Positions 1-8,001 of a stretch of 53,313 nucleotides of DNA are shown in pieces (position 1 is the first letter of the stretch; every line of letters starts with the position of its first letter). The DNA lies in the NCBI RefSeq assembly GCF_041949975.1, contig NZ_JBHFQG010000027.1:1-53313 (forward strand). Direction: 5' to 3'. A model generated the notes under the pieces. That model ran no database searches. It had not been told where the DNA came from and saw nothing but the letters and a program-made list of their open reading frames with translations. Position numbers and translations under genes: made by a program. Source of the DNA: Alteribacillus sp041949975. Its GTDB lineage: Bacteria; Bacillota; Bacilli; Bacillales; Marinococcaceae.

Positions 1-1
1 G

Positions 2-316
2 AGCCTGGGAGCCATGGAATCCAATCAGCGTCATGTCTCCTTTCGAATGAAAAAAAGAGGCATGCATTGGAGTGCTAAGGGCGGTGAATCCATGGTAAAA
101 ATCAAGCAAGGGATATGCAATCAAACGCTTCGGGAAGCTTATCTTAAGCATCAACCTAGAAGTACAAGGCAGCAGCGAGAACTCAGAAAGATCGTGCGCA
201 TGACAGAGCATTTGCGCCAGCCTACGCATCCTTCCATTGGGGTAAAAGAAGGATCTGTGGCTCTGTACACCGCCCATTCCACCGCCATGGGAAAGTTAAT
301 GAAAAGCTTTCAATGA
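2..316 (+). CDS. ISLre2/UPF0236-family transposase, C-terminal part
   Basis: The frame is open to the left edge, so only about 104 C-terminal residues are visible and the true start lies outside the window. The residues around MESNQRH, KKRGMHWS and GGESMVKI match the conserved C-terminal block of ISLre2-type (UPF0236) transposases as I know that family. The intact enzyme is usually above 400 residues. The following 50 bases form an inverted repeat, and no other intact part of the element is seen downstream. It could be a complete copy or a remnant; the window does not show which. Confidence 0.75.
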   Translation, partial: SLGAMESNQRHVSFRMKKRGMHWSAKGGESMVKIKQGICNQTLREAYLKHQPRSTRQQRELRKIVRMTEHLRQPTHPSIGVKEGSVALYTAHSTAMGKLMKSFQ

Positions 317-318
317 TA

Positions 319-366
319 CCTCCATTTTTTCGGAAGCTTCGAAAGAAGGTTCCGAAAAAGTGGAGG
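319..366 (+). terminator. hairpin downstream of the transposase
   Basis: Arms 319-337 and 348-366 pair at about 17 of 19 positions around a 10-base loop, just after the transposase stop codon. No clean T-run follows on the plus strand, but the stem contains a T6 run and an A5 run. It may be a terminator or part of the insertion-sequence end. Confidence 0.45.
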
Positions 367-527
367 CCACCAAGCGAAGCGCGGTAGCTGGTTTTAAAGC
401 GTACAAAAATAGAGTGCTAAAAATAGTGGTGTTATAACCATGTCGAGAAAAACTTGACGCATACTATATTTGTCCATTGTTTGACAATCTCTCAAACCAC
501 TGATAAATTAGTTATTGTTATGATCTA

Positions 528-602
528 GCCCTAGTAGCTCAGAGGAAGAGCAACAGCCTCCTAAGCTGTAGGTCACAGGTTCGAATCCTGTCTAGGGCGC
601 CA
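528..602 (+). tRNA. tRNA-Arg, anticodon CCT
   Basis: A full cloverleaf can be drawn. The 7-bp acceptor stem pairs GCCCTAG (528-534) with CTAGGGC (592-598), followed by discriminator G and an encoded CCA at 600-602. The D-arm is GCTC/GAGC, and the anticodon stem ACAGC/GCTGT carries the loop CTCCTAA with anticodon CCT, which reads AGG. The T-arm ACAGG/CCTGT contains TTCGAAT. No other tRNA is adjacent, so it is a singleton. tRNA-Arg genes are common integration sites, but no second copy of its 3' end was seen in the window. Confidence 0.95.
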
Positions 603-1796
603 TTTTCAATAAGTTCCGTCTACATTCTGCAACCATGATGATTTTGGGTTTCATCTTCACCTTTGTTTATTGCAATAATGGCATCCCAGTTTTCTTGGAT
701 TTTCCTCTCTATTCATAACCATTATTCTTTCAGTCTCCTTATTATTTTTCTCAAGTAATACTTATCTTAACTATAAAAAGGGAATACAATAATAAAAACA
801 GAATAATAAACGATGGTTTTAAAAAAGGAGATTTTAATAGGATGTTTGTGCGCTGAATCTTTTTTTGAGCATTTAACCGGTAGCATTTAACCGGTTACCA
901 CTTCGATTTCTCTGTGATTTCTCGGTCTGCGACAACACTTGAAGCCTTGCATCCAGCTCAACACAAGTTAAAAGGCTACTCACGGGATCATCCCCCTTTT
1001 TTAAAGAGCTATTCCCATATATTATCACCAAAACTGTGTAAGAACCACTTTAGTTTAATAGTCACACCCCGTTGCAACTGACTGGCAAATGAACAGACTT
1101 CTTAAACCACATGCCGGATCTCATCTCTTCAGAACTGTGTATTGTTCAACTCCTTGTTGCCGAGGCATTGGCAACGCGTATTTATGATATGCGCAAAGAT
1201 TATCTCGTATTAATACATGGTGACAAGTTTCAGCTGAATCATAGATTGGAGGGAATCTAGAAAAAGACTAGGACATTCATCTTTATGCTTGGGGCAAATG
1301 AAAAGAAATTGCACGAATGAAAAAAAGAGAACAAACTGTTCCAGAAACTATTTTACGAAATTAAACAAAAATTTCATAAAGACTGGAACAGTTATTTTAA
1401 AATTAGGTTAGGGAAGAAACCTAGATACATAGTTACGGATGCTGCACGCATGCTTTAGAAAGGAAACGTTTATTTTGCATTCCCTAATGGTCCAGATCAT
1501 TAAACGTAAACTATTTTAATCGATAAAGTATATACTTCGGTTGCTGAAGAAAATATTTTTTCAAATCATTGAGGGTGAGGGGGCAAGGAACCACTAAGAG
1601 AATTTCTGCCATTTATACTGTGAAAATATAAAGCTGACACGCCACTAAAGAATATTACTTGAAACCACTGAAGACATATGCATAATTTCTATCATCATTC
1701 ACAGGTGCTTCCTTCTCACCTGGTCAATGGCTTTGTTAGCTGATGAACTGGTACAAATAACGCTCTATTGACCCATGATGTGAAACAAAATTGGGA
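603..1796. other. gene-poor region downstream of tRNA-Arg
   Basis: No convincing gene. The best small frame is 1111-1260 (+, 49 codons, MPDLISSELCIV...), which looks protein-like but has no recognisable family and no good ribosome site. A perfect 14-base tandem duplication (AGCATTTAACCGGT) lies at 868-895. A long inverted repeat, AACTGTTCCAG at 1334-1344 with CTGGAACAGTT at 1383-1393, encloses further self-complementary sequence and is followed by an AT-rich tail, so it could end an unseen transcript. Short interrupted frames on both strands suggest decayed mobile or accessory DNA. Confidence 0.5.
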
Positions 1797-2249
1797 TTAA
1801 CTACCTTCGTTACGTGGGTAAAATGTTTCGTTTATTTCCCATGATTCAACCATTTGCCGGGCTGCTATAGGACCATATCCCATACCCATAAGATACGTAA
1901 TTGCAGCTACTTCTCGTAAAGCGTGAGCATAGGAAGTATATTTAGCTTCTTTTAAACCATATTGAACAATGGGCTCAACGGTTTTCAAAACCATTTGTTT
2001 TAATTGGTGAGGATTATGATAAGGGTTTTGATCCATATGATAAGGATTCTGATTCATGTGATAAGGGTTTTGATCCATATGATAGGGATTCTGATTCATG
2101 TGATAAGGGTTTTGATCCATATGATAAGGATTCTGATTCATGTGATAAGGGTTTTGATCCATATGATAAGGATTCTGATTCATGTGATAAGGGTTTTGGT
2201 CCATATGATAAGGATTCTGATTTGTGTGATAAGGAAAATTGTGATTCAT
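1797..2249 (-). CDS. heptad-repeat (NPYHM[D/N]Q) protein, possible spore coat component
   Basis: Family not recognised. The first 11 residues end in a degenerate heptad (FPYHTNQ). Residues 12-74 are nine perfect heptads alternating NPYHMDQ and NPYHMNQ, followed by a half unit. Residues 79-150 form a non-repetitive, mainly helical-looking domain (around KTVEPIVQYGLKEAKY and YLMGMGYGPIAA) ending in acidic and polar residues. The ribosome site AGAGGTGATC precedes the ATG. There is no signal peptide or membrane segment. The Tyr/His/Asn/Gln-rich repeat resembles low-complexity spore coat proteins, and an upstream sigma-E/K-like -10 box fits, but the coat role is inference. Confidence 0.7.
   Translation of the reverse strand: MNHNFPYHTNQNPYHMDQNPYHMNQNPYHMDQNPYHMNQNPYHMDQNPYHMNQNPYHMDQNPYHMNQNPYHMDQNPYHNPHQLKQMVLKTVEPIVQYGLKEAKYTSYAHALREVAAITYLMGMGYGPIAARQMVESWEINETFYPRNEGS
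2016..2216 (-). repeat. 42-bp tandem repeat coding for paired heptads
   Basis: About 4.8 copies of a 42-bp unit; each unit encodes NPYHMDQ plus NPYHMNQ. Copies are nearly identical at the DNA level, with only a few silent or single-base changes (for example one GGTCC in place of GATCC near 2200). This indicates recent expansion by slippage or unequal exchange. Because 42 is a multiple of 3 and the unit lacks stop codons in several frames, long spurious frames also exist on the opposite strand and in a second minus-strand frame. Confidence 0.95.
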
Positions 2250-2287
2250 TAAAGATCACCTCTGCTTGATTTTAAAAATTCCATCTC

Positions 2288-2313
2288 ACTATATGTGTCA
2301 TTTGTCTATGTAT
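2288..2313 (-). promoter_or_regulatory. possible sporulation (sigma-E/K-like) promoter
   Basis: On the minus strand a CATATAGT box (complement of 2288-2295) fits the CATANNNT -10 pattern of mother-cell sigma factors. An ATA lies 15 bases upstream, as in sigma-E sites. It is about 40 bp before the heptad-repeat gene. Suggestive only. Confidence 0.35.
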
Positions 2314-2477
2314 TCACGGCTGGTGCCTAGAAAAGAAATAATTTTCAACAATGACCTAAAGTAAAGCGATACAAGAAGGTGATCCCTGTTTTAGTAAAAA
2401 AGAAGATATTTAGTTTAAAATTATTTAGGCAATATTATTCAGAAGGAAAGGTGCATAGGTTATATTGTAATTAAAAG

Positions 2478-2505
2478 AAAACCAGCTCTTAGAAGGGCTG
2501 GTTTT
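2478..2505 (-). terminator. terminator of the Old Yellow Enzyme gene
   Basis: AAAACCAGC (2478-2486) pairs with GCTGGTTTT (2497-2505). Read on the minus strand, the stem runs into a T-rich tract just after the stop codon. Confidence 0.8.
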
Positions 2506-2511
2506 AAAAAA

Positions 2512-3621
2512 TTATTTAATAATATGTGTATTTAGCTCAGAGTCTTTAATGTAAGCTTGTGGCAGCAAGATTTTCTCAAAATCAAAAGGTTTAAGTTCTT
2601 CGTTTTGTTTAATACGATTTGGAAAGTCAGGGTTAGCTAACGCACTGGTACCAAGTGAAACAAGGTCCGATTCTCCTTCTTCAATAACGTTTTCAGCTGT
2701 TTCTGGATCTCCAAGCTTTCCATTCGCGATAATAGGAAGTTTACTATATTTTTTTGCAGCTTTAGCTAATGTCATGGTCCCTTCCCCAAATGCAGGAGCT
2801 GTCGCATCACCATGGGTTACGTGAATATAGTTGATTGAAGTTTGATCAAGTTGGGAAAAAATATTTTCGGCAGATGTTTCACCTTCTTCCCATTTGTGAT
2901 CAGGATCAGAAACTTTAATTTGTGAAATTCGAATTCCTACCACAAAATCTTCACCTACTGCTTTACGAACACTTTCAATAACTTCTAGAATGAGACGAAG
3001 TCGATTCTCTAAGCTTCCGCCATATTGGTCCTCTCTTTTGTTGAGATAGTCGGTTAGAAACTGATCAAGGAGATACCCATTTGCCCCATGTATTTCTACA
3101 CCGTCAAAGCCAGCTTCTTTAGCGTGAATTGCTGCATTTTGAAATGCTTTCTTCACATCTAAAATATTTTGCTGGGTCATTTCTTTTGGAGTTGGAAATG
3201 GGCCCGACCCTCCATAAAAACCTAACTGTTCCCCTTTTGGTGATACCGCTGACGGAGCAATAGTTTCTTTTGTATAAATGTTTCCTTGGCCTTGCCCGCC
3301 AGCATGCATAAGTTGTGCGATAAACATAGCACCATGTTGATGAACAGCATTTACTACAGGTTTCCATGTTTGTACATGTGTTTTATTCGCAAGCCCCGGT
3401 TGGTTATAGTATCCCTGGCTGTAACTTTCGTCTAAATATAAACCTTCCGAGATGACAGCACTGAAGCCTCCTTCAGCATACCGTTCATAGTAATGCTTCA
3501 TTCGGTCAGTTGCTCTTCCATCTTCTTCCGCGCTGACACGAGTCATAGGTGCGACAACGAGACGGTTTTTTAATGTTTTATTTCCTAATGTAATATTTGA
3601 AAATAATTTATTAAATGGCAA
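2512..3621 (-). CDS. NADH:flavin oxidoreductase, Old Yellow Enzyme family
   Basis: A 369-residue single-domain FMN-dependent (beta/alpha)8 oxidoreductase. Members of the family reduce activated C=C bonds of enones or nitro compounds using NAD(P)H. Visible family marks are the N-terminal LKNRLVVAPMTR, the substrate pair in IHGANGYLLDQFL (His and Asn), the following YGGSLENRLR, and the C-terminal phosphate-binding stretch around IIANGKLG and LVSLGTSALANPDF. The length is normal for the class. The start is TTG (3619-3621), chosen because an in-frame TGA lies three codons upstream and AAAGGATGAAGG stands at the right distance. It is monocistronic with its own terminator. The exact substrate cannot be told. 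Confidence 0.92.
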   Translation of the reverse strand: MPFNKLFSNITLGNKTLKNRLVVAPMTRVSAEEDGRATDRMKHYYERYAEGGFSAVISEGLYLDESYSQGYYNQPGLANKTHVQTWKPVVNAVHQHGAMFIAQLMHAGGQGQGNIYTKETIAPSAVSPKGEQLGFYGGSGPFPTPKEMTQQNILDVKKAFQNAAIHAKEAGFDGVEIHGANGYLLDQFLTDYLNKREDQYGGSLENRLRLILEVIESVRKAVGEDFVVGIRISQIKVSDPDHKWEEGETSAENIFSQLDQTSINYIHVTHGDATAPAFGEGTMTLAKAAKKYSKLPIIANGKLGDPETAENVIEEGESDLVSLGTSALANPDFPNRIKQNEELKPFDFEKILLPQAYIKDSELNTHIIK

Positions 3622-3964
3622 ATACCTTCATCCTTTCTTTCCGAAGTAAACAAGTTCAATCATAAAATTACTTTCTCCAAATATCAAACAATTAACTCAA
3701 ACGAGTTGAATTTTTTATCTATATTAAACACATCAATATTTTTTAAAACACTGGTTTCAATACTGTCTAGGATTATGTAACTCTTAAAAGGGAAGTTCTT
3801 TGATTTTTATCTTTTATTTATAAAATAAGCGTTATTAACTATTGTTTTGGGTACAATGATTAAGTGGCAATGGATCTAATAAGCTCCCATGAAAGTGTTC
3901 GAGATTAGGCATTCCACACAAAACTAATTTAGGGAACCCATGTTTCTTCAGGAGGGAGGAACTT
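3622..3964. other. intergenic region upstream of two divergent genes
   Basis: No gene seen. A short inverted repeat AACTC-AAAC-GAGTT (3694-3707) lies about 75 bp upstream of the oxidoreductase start and could be an operator. A ribosome site GGAGGGAGGAAC at the right end serves the following pseudogene. Confidence 0.4.
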
Positions 3965-5102
3965 ATGAAGAAAAAACACCGTTTAACGTTAGGTCTGGTA
4001 CCTGCTCCTGAATGACCTGAAGACATAGCATACCGTTTGGCGGAAGAACTTCCTTCTCTTCTGGAAAATTATGTAGATGATCGAATGGAATGGGCAGTGG
4101 AGATAGTTACGGATCCATTTATCGATGTAGCAGGGGAGTCAGCTAAGATTATTGAGGAAACAAAACAATGTAAACATCAGCAAGGCTGGAATTATGCTCT
4201 TTGTATAACTGACCTATCTGTGTTTACGGGAAAACATCTGGTGGTAGCAGACCAGCGTTGGCAATCAAGTTGCATTTATATCTATGCCCTCGTTAGGAGC
4301 TCTGCCAATTCTTCGGAGGATTCGGGAAGCTGTTCTACAGCTGGTAAATGAAATGCATAATGGAAGCTCAGAGTCAGACAGGGATCGTCAAGAATTTAAG
4401 GTCAGACAAAAAAAGAAAAAAGGAGAAAACCTTCGTGGACAAGGAGCAAGACAGCTAATGGGCTTACGCTTCTCCGAACGGCTTTCTCCTATTCGGAGAA
4501 TCACCTTCTCTGATAAAAATGGAAATATTGATGTACGATTTTTTTTTGCTACCTTAAATGTAAGAGGTCATTTTCGGTTATTATCTGGAATGGTTCTTGC
4601 CAATCGACCTTGGACTATTTTTCCTTCATTTAAGCGAGTGGTAGCTGTTGCTTTTGCTACAGGTGCCTATGGATTAATATTTCCGACTCTTTGGGTATTA
4701 AGTAGTTATTTTGGTTTGCCGCGTTTTTTAGCATTAATGGTTACAGCAATGGGCGCTATGGTTATGTGGATTATTGTTGCACACTCATTATGGGAAAAAC
4801 CTTCTCAGACAGATTCACCGTACTTAGTGCGATTATACAACACAACTACTGTACTAACGCTGTTTTACTATGTATTGCTTTTCATCCTCTTTCTTTTAGT
4901 AGTAGTCATTTTCGTTCCTGTAAGTTTACTGCAGGCAAACATTGAATCACCGGTAAATCTGCTCCATTATATTCGTTTAGCATGGCTGGCATGTTCGTTA
5001 GCAACCTTGGCAGGAGCCCTGGGAGCTGGTTTGGAAAGTGAGGAGACAGTACTTAAAGCTACTTATGGCTATCTGCAAAGGCTAAGAAATGAAAATACTT
5101 AA
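3965..5102 (+). pseudogene. multi-pass membrane protein gene, disrupted by a nonsense codon and a frameshift
   Basis: A strong ribosome site (GAGGGAGGAACTT) precedes ATG 3965. Codon 17 is TGA (4013-4015), and the same frame continues as an ordinary protein (PEDIAYRLAEELPSLLENYV...). Around 4253 one extra C appears to shift the frame; reading past it joins VVAD to SVGNQVAFISMPSLG and on to 5102. Corrected, it is about 378 residues: a roughly 200-residue soluble N-terminal part (with VEIVTDPFID, WNYALCITDLSVFTGKHLVVAD and ERLSPIRRI) followed by about five hydrophobic helices. I recognise it as a conserved bacillar membrane protein of unknown function, without a name. The two lesions could be sequencing errors, but both lie in good coding sequence. 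Confidence 0.75.
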
Positions 5103-5217
5103 AAAATCAGCATAGTTTTAATAAATGAGATCATTGTAGAGCAGGATTTCCTTCTGTTCTTTATTATTTAACGTCTGTATCTTCTTGAAAAAGGGAAGAC
5201 TATAATGGGTGATACAT

Positions 5218-5466
5218 ATGAAAGCAAACGAGAATGATTATAATAAATACAGCGAAGCTATTGATAAAATTCAGGAAGGTAACAATGCCATGATTGAACT
5301 GTTTAATGAGTTAGAAGATGATGACCCATTGATTCGTTTTGGCGATGATGTGATGGAAAATATCGAAAAAGCAAAGAAGAAGTTTGGAGATGAAATGGTG
5401 GATGAGAAAATTAATACCGTAGTACGGGAAATGCTTTCCTGGCTGGACCTTGATGACGTGGAATGA
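5218..5466 (+). CDS. mstX: Mistic-like membrane-integrating protein, short form
   Basis: 82 residues, very acidic. The segment AIDKIQEGNNAMIELFNELE...DDPLIRFGDDVMENI...DEKINTVVREML aligns end to end with B. subtilis Mistic (MstX), from its AIDRMNEGLDAFIQLYNE region to its C-terminus, but lacks the roughly 25 N-terminal residues of that protein. Mistic is known to associate with the membrane without a signal peptide and, in B. subtilis, lies upstream of the potassium channel gene yugO. Here no channel gene follows. I chose ATG 5218 over GTG 5209 because GGGTGAT stands 5 bases before it. No transmembrane segment is seen, as is usual for this family. Confidence 0.85.
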   Translation: MKANENDYNKYSEAIDKIQEGNNAMIELFNELEDDDPLIRFGDDVMENIEKAKKKFGDEMVDEKINTVVREMLSWLDLDDVE

Positions 5467-5803
5467 AAAATCAACATTGACTTAAAAATCACTTTGTCCT
5501 CCGCTTTATAGGAAGTTCTCTCATCAAGAGCAATTTATTGTCGAGAGTATCACCACTCCAATATCAGGCCTGTACCTCAAAAATCGGAATATACCCATAT
5601 CTCCCCTAAAGAGCGTCAAAACCCCTGGAAATTAAAGTAAAACCGGAGAAAACATAAATTCGAGAATGCAGTTCATAAATCAGAAAAAGTGGTTAGAAAA
5701 GTTAGATCTGAAAATCGAAAAAATTCTGCTGTACAAATAGTGATTTTGCATTAAAACAACAATATAATAGGTAAAGGAATGACATAAACAAGGCGGACTT
5801 TCT
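5467..5803. other. intergenic, nothing recognised
   Basis: About 340 bases without a supported gene on either strand. No repeat or terminator is clear. It is AT-rich towards 5700-5800, where the promoter of the phospholipase D-like gene is expected. Confidence 0.5.
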
Positions 5804-7270
5804 ATGCAAACTATAGTTAAAAGAAGTCTCAAATACCGTCGAGTTCAAATTTTTCTTGGTTTGGTCAGCTTCGTTTTCCTTATTGTATCGGCTGTTTCTA
5901 TTTATGGGGCGTTCAAACCTCTTCCAGACGGGGTTTCTTATGAAGGGGAACCTCATGCTGCAGAAAAAATAGAATTTTTATATGATTTAACCTATGAAGG
6001 AGAAGATGGTTTAAATCGTGATCAAGTCATTTTTGACAAGTTTCATAACATAATAGACGAAGCAGAAGAATTCGTAATAGTGGATATGTTTTTATTTAAT
6101 GACGATTACGATCGTACCATGGAGTTCCCGTCATTGTCGCAGGAAGTGACGAATACACTTATTCAAAAAAAGCAGTCCCGCCCGGACATGACAATGATTG
6201 TGATGATGGACCGCATTAATACGTTTTACGGTTCATACTCAACTGATCTTTTGAATGAATTAAAAGAAAATGATATCCATGTTTTTTTCTCTAATTTAAA
6301 GCCATTAAGAGATTCCAACCCCGTGTATTCAGGCGTCTACAGGACATTCTTCCAATGGTTTGGAACGGAAGGAAACGGTTGGCTTCCGAATGCTTTTAGC
6401 CCTGATGCTCCTGACGTCACGCTGCGCTCTTATTTGGAATTACTTAACTTTAAAGCCAATCACCGAAAAACGGTGGTGACCGAAAAGAAAGGCATGGTTA
6501 TGTCTGCTAATCCTCATGACGCAAGCGCCTATCATTCAAACGTCGGTTTTGTATTGGAAGGGGATATACTTCAGGATATGATTGAAACCGAAAAAACAGT
6601 GGCGGTAATGTCTGGAGCTGAAAAAGAGCTATTTCATTCTCTCCAGGCCGACGACGCCCAGGGTTCTGTAGATAAAGACAATTATAAAGTACAGTTATTA
6701 ACAGAGGGAAAAATAAAGAAGCATTTATTGCAAGAAATAAAAGACACAAAAAAAGGTGAAGCCATCATAATGGGGGCTTTTTATCTATCTGATCGTGATG
6801 TTATTAGTGCCTTAATGGAAGCATCCGAAAATGGAGCAAAAGTGAATTTGCTTTTAGATGCAAATAAGGACGCATTCGGCCGAGAAAAAAATGGTATACC
6901 TAATCGAACTGTGGCGCACGAACTTGTTGCTAAAACAAATGGAAAAGTTAATGTGCGCTGGTATCGCACCAATGGAGAACAGTATCATACAAAAATGGTT
7001 CTTTTTGAACACGGCGAATTTAGTACTTTAATAGGCGGATCTGCAAACTATACAAAAAGAAATCTTCACGATTTAAACTTAGAAACAAATGTGAAAATAA
7101 CTGGTGAATCAAGCACAAAGGTTATGAAAGACGCGGCAGAATACTTTAATACTTTATGGAAAAATGAGGACTACACCTATACAGAAAGCTTTGAAACGTA
7201 TGCGGATGACTCCCGTTTTTCTTACATTTTATATCGGTTTCAAGAATGGAGCGGAATGTCAGGGTTTTAA
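5804..7270 (+). CDS. membrane-anchored phospholipase D-like protein
   Basis: 488 residues. One hydrophobic helix at about residues 17-36 probably anchors the protein, with the rest outside the cell. Two HKD-type motifs are visible: HRKTVVTEKKGMVMSANPHD near residue 221, and HTKMVLFEHGEFSTLIGGSANYT near residue 395. In both the usual Asp is replaced by Glu, and the HxK and GSxN-type parts remain. This is the PLD superfamily (cardiolipin synthases, phosphatidyltransferases, some nucleases). Length and anchor fit a cardiolipin-synthase-like enzyme, but the sequence does not fix the substrate. The ribosome site is modest (AAGGCGG). It stands alone between Mistic and the macro-domain gene. Confidence 0.8.
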   Translation: MQTIVKRSLKYRRVQIFLGLVSFVFLIVSAVSIYGAFKPLPDGVSYEGEPHAAEKIEFLYDLTYEGEDGLNRDQVIFDKFHNIIDEAEEFVIVDMFLFNDDYDRTMEFPSLSQEVTNTLIQKKQSRPDMTMIVMMDRINTFYGSYSTDLLNELKENDIHVFFSNLKPLRDSNPVYSGVYRTFFQWFGTEGNGWLPNAFSPDAPDVTLRSYLELLNFKANHRKTVVTEKKGMVMSANPHDASAYHSNVGFVLEGDILQDMIETEKTVAVMSGAEKELFHSLQADDAQGSVDKDNYKVQLLTEGKIKKHLLQEIKDTKKGEAIIMGAFYLSDRDVISALMEASENGAKVNLLLDANKDAFGREKNGIPNRTVAHELVAKTNGKVNVRWYRTNGEQYHTKMVLFEHGEFSTLIGGSANYTKRNLHDLNLETNVKITGESSTKVMKDAAEYFNTLWKNEDYTYTESFETYADDSRFSYILYRFQEWSGMSGF

Positions 7271-7323
7271 ATAAAACATTTCAGGGTTTATGATAAGTAT
7301 AAAGATTTTAGGGGGGATAAAGG

Positions 7324-7842
7324 GTGAAACAGCAAGTAAATGGGATACTGATAGAGCTGCTGACAGGAGATATAGCAAGCCAGGGTGACGTGGCAGCAGT
7401 TGTGAATGCAGCAAACGCGGAGCTGAAGACAGGAGGCGGTGTTGCTGGTGCTCTGCACCGGGCAGCAGGTCCTGAGTTAGCAGAAGCCGGCAGGCCTATG
7501 GCACCTATTCAACCAGGACAGGCTGTTATAACTGAAGCATATAATCTGCCTAATGACTATGTTATTCATTGTCTTGGACCAGTGTATGGGGTAGACAAAC
7601 CTGAAGATTCTTTACTGCGGCAATGCTATGAAAATGCGATAAAGCTGGCAGAAGAGAATAAAATTAAAAGTATTGCGTTTCCTTCTATTTCTTATCCAGT
7701 AGAAAAAGCAGCAGGTACTGCTATAGAGGAAGTAGTACATCAAACTAAATATCTGAAATACCTTGAAACCATTCGTTTTGTACTCTTTAGTGAAAGCGAT
7801 AAGGAAGTATATGAAAAAGCTCTTTCTAAAATTGTTTCGTAG
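7324..7842 (+). CDS. macro-domain (ADP-ribose binding) protein with a shortened loop
   Basis: 172 residues, a single macro domain. Residues 15-50 carry GDIA...AVVNAANAELKTGGGVAGALH, the ADP-ribose adenine and catalytic loop. YVIHCLGPVYG near residue 79 and IAFPSIS near residue 119 are also typical. Family members usually read AFPSISTGIYGYP; here SIS runs straight into YPVEKAAG, so the glycine-rich loop (about five residues) that contacts the diphosphate and distal ribose is missing. Known members bind or hydrolyse ADP-ribose and O-acetyl-ADP-ribose; whether this one does is open. The start is GTG behind AGGGGGGATAAAGG. It lies 53 bp after the PLD gene and has its own terminator. Confidence 0.88.
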   Translation: MKQQVNGILIELLTGDIASQGDVAAVVNAANAELKTGGGVAGALHRAAGPELAEAGRPMAPIQPGQAVITEAYNLPNDYVIHCLGPVYGVDKPEDSLLRQCYENAIKLAEENKIKSIAFPSISYPVEKAAGTAIEEVVHQTKYLKYLETIRFVLFSESDKEVYEKALSKIVS

Positions 7843-7852
7843 GAAGGAAGGT

Positions 7853-7883
7853 AAAAACAGCTTGTAGAGTACAGGCTGTTTTT
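7853..7883 (+). terminator. terminator after the macro-domain gene
   Basis: AAAAACAGC (7853-7861) pairs with GCTGTTTTT (7875-7883), followed by ATTTT. Confidence 0.85.
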
Positions 7884-8001
7884 ATTTTGGAATGTTTAAC
7901 TGCATCTTTATTATTAGAGTGCTACGATAAAGAAAACGATAACTTGGAGATGATATTCATTAAGACGGCAGTAGAATAACCATATGTGAGGAGGCAGGAT
8001 A

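Noticed and set aside
2004..2259. Long frames on the plus strand and a second minus frame across the tandem repeat
   Set aside because: They arise because the 42-bp unit has no stops in several frames; only the minus frame with a ribosome site and a non-repetitive C-terminal domain is credible.
4013..4015. TGA as a selenocysteine or recoded codon in the membrane protein gene
   Set aside because: No SECIS-like structure was seen, and the same gene carries a frameshift, so simple inactivation is more likely.
7884..8001. Fluoride riboswitch upstream of dsdA-crcB1-crcB2
   Set aside because: I looked for the crcB motif and saw none of its conserved helices; a covariance search would settle it.
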